Assembly (NCBI GenBank): GCA_017550055.1
Contig: JAFYMM010000029.1
Location: forward strand, 1 to 5,468
Origin: Paludibacteraceae bacterium
GTDB taxonomy: Bacteria; Bacteroidota; Bacteroidia; Bacteroidales; Paludibacteraceae
Direction of reading: 5' to 3'
DNA length: 5,468 nt
Below the pieces are notes generated by a model. That model worked only from the letters and a program-made list of their open reading frames with translations, was not told the origin of the DNA and made no database searches. This document shows, piece after piece, positions 3,706 through 5,468 of the stretch. A program made the position numbers and the translations under genes. Within the stretch, counting starts at the first letter, position 1. Every line of letters starts with the position of its first letter.

Positions 3706-5468
3706 ATGAAAGAAAAAAACGAACATATTATCATCAAAAACGCCAGAGTCCACAATCTAAAAGGCATAAATCTCGAAATTCCTCGAAATAAGTTCATTGT
3801 TGTTACCGGACTTTCTGGCTCAGGCAAATCGTCTCTCGCCTTCGACACTATCTACGCCGAAGGTCAACGCCGTTATGTCGAATCTCTATCAAGCTACGTG
3901 CGCCAATTCCTCGGCCGTATGAACAAACCCGAGGTTGACATGATAAAAGGCATACCTCCTGCTATTGCCATCGAACAAAAAGTTACCAATAATAACCCTC
4001 GTTCAACAGTCGGCACAACAACCGAAATTTACGAATACCTCAAACTTCTCTTCGCCCGCATAGGCCACACCTTTTCGCCTAAATCAGGCAAAGAGGTGAA
4101 ACGCCACACCGTGGATGACGTAATCAGTCACATCACATCACTCCCCGAAGGCACTACTGCCGTCATCCTCGTACCCCTCGAAATAAAAAAAGAGAAACAA
4201 GCCGTTCAACTTTCAACTCTCAACTCACAACTTTCGACCTTCAACTCGCAGGGTTTTGCACGACTAATGCACAACGGCGAATTTATCCGCATCTCCGACC
4301 TACTACAAGACCCTAATAACGCCTCTCGCCTAACTCCTAATTCCTCACTCTATCTCGTTGTCGACCGCATCACAGCCAACCAAACCAACCAACTCCGCAA
4401 CCGCCTCTACGACTCGGTCGAAACTGCATTTTTCGAAGGCAAAGAGCATTGCACCATTGCTCACAAAGAGGGAGAAGAATGGCTCTATACCGAATTTTCT
4501 AAGTCATTCGAAGCCGACGGCATCAAATTCGAACTCCCGTCTGAACGCATGTTCTCGTTCAACAACCCACTCGGAGCATGCCCTACTTGCGAAGGCTTCG
4601 GCAAAATTCTTGGCATCGACCCCGACCTCGTCATCCCCGACCAATCGCTCTCTATCTACCAAGATGCAGTAATGCCTTGGCGTGGAGCTGTCATGGGACA
4701 AGGCAAACGCGACCTAATCCTCAACGCCGAAAAATTCAAATTCCCTATCCATAAACCATACTTCCAACTTTCCGACGCTCAAAAACAACTATTATGGACG
4801 GGCAACCAATATTTCATGGGGCTAAACGACCTATTTAAAGACATTGAATCTCAACAATATAAAATTCAATATCGCGTAATGCTCTCTCGCTATCGAGGCA
4901 AAACCATCTGCCCCGACTGTCATGGCACTCGCCTACGCAAAGAAGCCAATTACGTCAAAATCAATGGTAAATCTATCAGCCAATTGGTTGATTTACCTAT
5001 CAACGAGTTATACTCATTCATCACATCACTCCAACTACCTGAGCACGAAGCCGAAGTTGCAAAACGCCTAATACGCGAAATTACTACTCGACTCGAATTT
5101 CTCATGAATGTTGGACTCGAATATCTTACTCTCAACCGCCAAAGCAATACACTCTCTGGTGGTGAAAGTCAACGCATCAATCTTGCTACTTCGCTTGGAT
5201 CTGCTCTCGTCGGCTCTCTCTATATATTAGACGAGCCAAGTATCGGACTCCACCCTCGCGACACACAACGCCTAATCAAAGTCCTCCGCCAACTCCAACA
5301 ACTTGGCAATACTGTCATCGTTGTCGAACACGACGAAGAAATCATGCGCGCAGCCGACTACATCATCGATATCGGTCCCGAAGCTGGTCGCCATGGTGGA
5401 GAAGTGGTTTTGACAATGCCAACCGAACAACTCTCGTCCGAAAATCTGACTGATTCAACCAACACAAC
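3706..5468 (+). CDS. uvrA: UvrA, excinuclease ABC subunit A (N-terminal 587 codons, cut by window edge)
   Basis: UvrA is the cytoplasmic dimeric ATPase that finds bulky DNA lesions and loads UvrB in nucleotide excision repair. The frame is open to the window end; about 350 further residues, including the second ATPase domain and its zinc module, should follow. Visible landmarks are Walker A GLSGSGKSS (35-43), EGQRRYVESLSSYVRQFLG (52-70), IEQK and NPRSTVGTTTEIYEYL (about 90-112), FSFNNPLGACPTCEGFG (283-299), CPDCHGTRL (402-410), the ABC signature LSGGE (483-487), Walker B YILDEPSIGLH (506-516) and the H-loop VVEHDEE (His542). CxxC pairs stand at 292/295 and 402/405. The extra CxxC found before FSFNNP in E. 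coli is absent and replaced by EADGIKFELPSER, which I recall as normal in this phylum. The UvrB-binding region carries a repeat-derived insert (168-182). ATG 3706 gives the usual short lead-in; the upstream ATG at 3693 is out of frame. No convincing promoter was seen in 3615-3705. Codon use is strongly C-ending. Confidence 0.97.
   Translation, partial: MKEKNEHIIIKNARVHNLKGINLEIPRNKFIVVTGLSGSGKSSLAFDTIYAEGQRRYVESLSSYVRQFLGRMNKPEVDMIKGIPPAIAIEQKVTNNNPRSTVGTTTEIYEYLKLLFARIGHTFSPKSGKEVKRHTVDDVISHITSLPEGTTAVILVPLEIKKEKQAVQLSTLNSQLSTFNSQGFARLMHNGEFIRISDLLQDPNNASRLTPNSSLYLVVDRITANQTNQLRNRLYDSVETAFFEGKEHCTIAHKEGEEWLYTEFSKSFEADGIKFELPSERMFSFNNPLGACPTCEGFGKILGIDPDLVIPDQSLSIYQDAVMPWRGAVMGQGKRDLILNAEKFKFPIHKPYFQLSDAQKQLLWTGNQYFMGLNDLFKDIESQQYKIQYRVMLSRYRGKTICPDCHGTRLRKEANYVKINGKSISQLVDLPINELYSFITSLQLPEHEAEVAKRLIREITTRLEFLMNVGLEYLTLNRQSNTLSGGESQRINLATSLGSALVGSLYILDEPSIGLHPRDTQRLIKVLRQLQQLGNTVIVVEHDEEIMRAADYIIDIGPEAGRHGGEVVLTMPTEQLSSENLTDSTNT
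4207..4248 (+). repeat. six heptanucleotide repeats inside uvrA
   Basis: Six consecutive 7-base units (caacttt, caactct, caactca, caacttt, cgacctt, caactcg) lie in frame within uvrA. Three units make 21 bases, so the protein shows two 7-residue repeats, QLSTLNS and QLSTFNS. They replace the charged helix expected in the UvrB-binding region before the QGF motif. Confidence 0.9.

Noticed and set aside
4358..4672. 104-residue plus-strand frame within uvrA
   Set aside because: It is out of frame with the intact, motif-rich UvrA reading frame; its Ser/Thr/Lys-rich peptide is a shadow.

Overview
The window looks like chromosome from a low-GC member of the Bacteroidota, most likely order Bacteroidales. 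Three things point there. Two promoters match the Bacteroidetes form TTTG-N19/20-TAnnTTTG. The start codons have no Shine-Dalgarno sequence. The proteins are a FISUMP-type lipoprotein, a DUF4831-like secreted protein and a Bacteroidetes-style UvrA. Family names come from memory of the families, not from a search.

Layout. Positions 1-1172 are a very AT-rich minus-strand block. It holds the first seven codons of a gene leaving the left edge (1-21), a 254-residue lipoprotein (78-842) and an 87-residue protein of unknown function (909-1172). Positions 1173-1421 hold no convincing gene, only a weak hairpin at 1261-1292. Positions 1422-1766 hold the most notable element: a minus-strand non-coding RNA of about 300 nt with its own promoter and a strong intrinsic terminator. 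Six nested helices fold its core into a rod of about 194 nt, as expected of a 6S RNA. The long plus-strand reading frame over this stretch is rejected as coding.

Positions 1767-2278 are non-coding and built from short repeats: a duplicated motif around a GC-rich hairpin, a 13/14-bp inverted repeat, six tandem 11-bp units and one copy of a 49-bp repeat. A plus-strand promoter (2279-2309) then drives a DUF4831-like exported protein (2361-3425). The 280-bp gap after it contains a second, inverted copy of the 49-bp repeat, a folded element with three CACAGAT motifs and a partial third copy. Positions 3706-5468 hold the first 587 codons of uvrA, the damage-recognition ATPase of nucleotide excision repair, cut by the window edge.

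The genes do not form one pathway. uvrA and the 6S-like RNA are housekeeping; the lipoprotein and DUF4831 protein belong to the cell envelope. A theme across the window is that short low-complexity repeats of an intergenic type also lie inside genes in frame: in the signal peptide and linker of the DUF4831 protein, and as six heptanucleotide units in UvrA. No CRISPR array, tRNA, rRNA, insertion sequence or new defence system was recognised.
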